A stretch of 5,174 nucleotides of DNA from an archaeon (lineage in GTDB: Archaea > Asgardarchaeota > Hermodarchaeia > Hermodarchaeales > Hermodarchaeaceae), in the NCBI GenBank assembly GCA_016550485.1, contig JABXGV010000086.1:1-5174 (forward strand). The letters run 5' to 3'. A program made the translations under genes and the position numbers. Shown in pieces: positions 4,517-5,174 of this stretch. Numbering within the stretch: the first letter of the stretch is position 1; each line of letters begins with the position of its first letter. The notes under the pieces are model-generated. The model was not told where the DNA came from. It did no database searches and saw nothing but the letters and a program-made list of their open reading frames with translations.

Positions 4517-5174
4517 TGTCTTCGGGAGTATTATAGAGGTGGGGGCTAATGCGGAGATTGCCTTCCCTCAGAGAGATGTCAATGCCCTCGCTGGTGAGGA
4601 GGTCAAAGAGGTCGCGGGTTCGTGTTGGATCGCGGTGGCTCACAACGACGATAGCGGTTCGGGCAGGTCCTGAGCGGGGGCTCTCGAGAATGAACTGGTC
4701 GGGGTCGAGTCCGCGAATCAGCCGCTCTACGAGGCGGTCGTTGTGTTTCTGAATCCGGGGGATTCCCGTTTCGTTGAGGTATTCGATGCAGGCGGTCCAG
4801 GGGACGTTGTTGAAGTGGTTAGCGGTGGAAAACACGTCATAGGCGGCTGCGCCGAGATCCTCTCTGAGCCGATAGTCGCGCATTTGGTCGAGGTCCCGGT
4901 CACCGTGATGGACCGGCCAGTAGCATTGATTGTATTCGAGGATGTTGAGGAGTTCGGGTTTGATCCAGCAGAAGCCGGTGCCGTGGGGTCCGAGAAGCCA
5001 TTTAGCCCCAGTACTCGCGATGGCATCGACGGGCGTATTTGCCACGTCTATGTGACGTGCCCCTATCCCTTGGGTGCCGTTGAGGACGAACCAGACATCG
5101 TGTTCTCTGCACAGCTTGCCGATTTCTTGTTCATCGAGGGCATAGCCGGTGAAGGAGTCGACCCAGGTTGCGCA
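4479..5174 (-). CDS. Class V aminotransferase (PLP enzyme), C-terminal part
   Basis: The frame is open to the right edge, so the GTG at 5045 is internal and the visible part is about 231 residues of a usual 380-400. The order fits fold-type I class V enzymes. WVDSFTGYALDEQEIGKLC leads to WFVLNGTQGIGARHIDV, where the family has the PLP-contacting Asp in a D-(G/A)-x-Q motif. STGAKWLLGPHGTGF follows, with the Schiff-base Lys at 5003-5001. The small C-terminal domain ends in GIDISLREGNLRISPHLYN and PEDIDRLLSVL. That ending resembles the isopenicillin-N-epimerase/CsdA-like branch, and no cysteine-desulfurase Cys loop is visible, so sulfur transfer is unlikely. The Asp-to-Asn change at 5081-5079 is notable. 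Probably a cytosolic amino-acid PLP enzyme; the reaction cannot be assigned. Confidence 0.88.
   Translation of the reverse strand, partial: CATWVDSFTGYALDEQEIGKLCREHDVWFVLNGTQGIGARHIDVANTPVDAIASTGAKWLLGPHGTGFCWIKPELLNILEYNQCYWPVHHGDRDLDQMRDYRLREDLGAAAYDVFSTANHFNNVPWTACIEYLNETGIPRIQKHNDRLVERLIRGLDPDQFILESPRSGPARTAIVVVSHRDPTRTRDLFDLLTSEGIDISLREGNLRISPHLYNTPEDIDRLLSVLMCNV

Noticed and set aside
1..5174. CRISPR arrays, IS elements, tRNA or rRNA genes
   Set aside because: No regularly spaced direct repeats, transposase motifs, terminal inverted repeats, tRNA arms or conserved rRNA stretches were seen on either strand.

Overview
The window looks archaeal, and most likely from an Asgard lineage of the Thorarchaeota/Lokiarchaeota type. 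The signs are archaeal TATA-like promoters, many tiny zinc-ribbon genes, TTG and GTG starts preceded by GGAGGTGA-type ribosome binding sites, and a secreted protease with CARDB and 'WWINDT' Ig-like repeats ending in a membrane anchor with an RKRK tail. The lineage is inferred from protein architecture; no marker gene is present.

Layout, left to right. (1) 1-1520 (+): the 3' part of a cell-surface V8-like (glutamyl-endopeptidase type) serine protease, followed by a CARDB domain, two near-identical beta-sandwich repeats and a transmembrane anchor, with an intrinsic-type terminator behind it. (2) 1694-2101 (+): a 135-aa protein with a zinc ribbon at each end and a middle segment that resembles the FGDG motif region of phage-tail/baseplate proteins. 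(3) 3716-2138 (-): a compact four-gene operon encoding a 6-TM protein, a 2-TM protein, a 4-TM DUF2178-like protein and a Cro/C1-type helix-turn-helix regulator, with genes overlapping or almost touching. A 37-bp near-perfect palindrome and a TATA box lie just upstream of the first gene. (4) 3785-4330 (+): a region of very small genes. Two tiny ORFs lie in one frame, separated by a single TGA (3901-4080). A clear 35-aa zinc-ribbon mini-protein follows (4129-4236), then a possible terminator. (5) 5174-4479 (-): the C-terminal part of a class V aminotransferase (PLP enzyme) whose usual PLP-binding Asp appears to be Asn, followed by a short ORF of uncertain status.

How they fit together. The leftward operon is the most system-like unit. 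Its regulator is the last gene, its two small membrane proteins are paralogous over their N-terminal hairpin, and its promoter carries a large dyad that the regulator could bind to repress its own operon. The other genes look independent of it, although the promoter of the double zinc-ribbon gene shares two 8-mers with the dyad.
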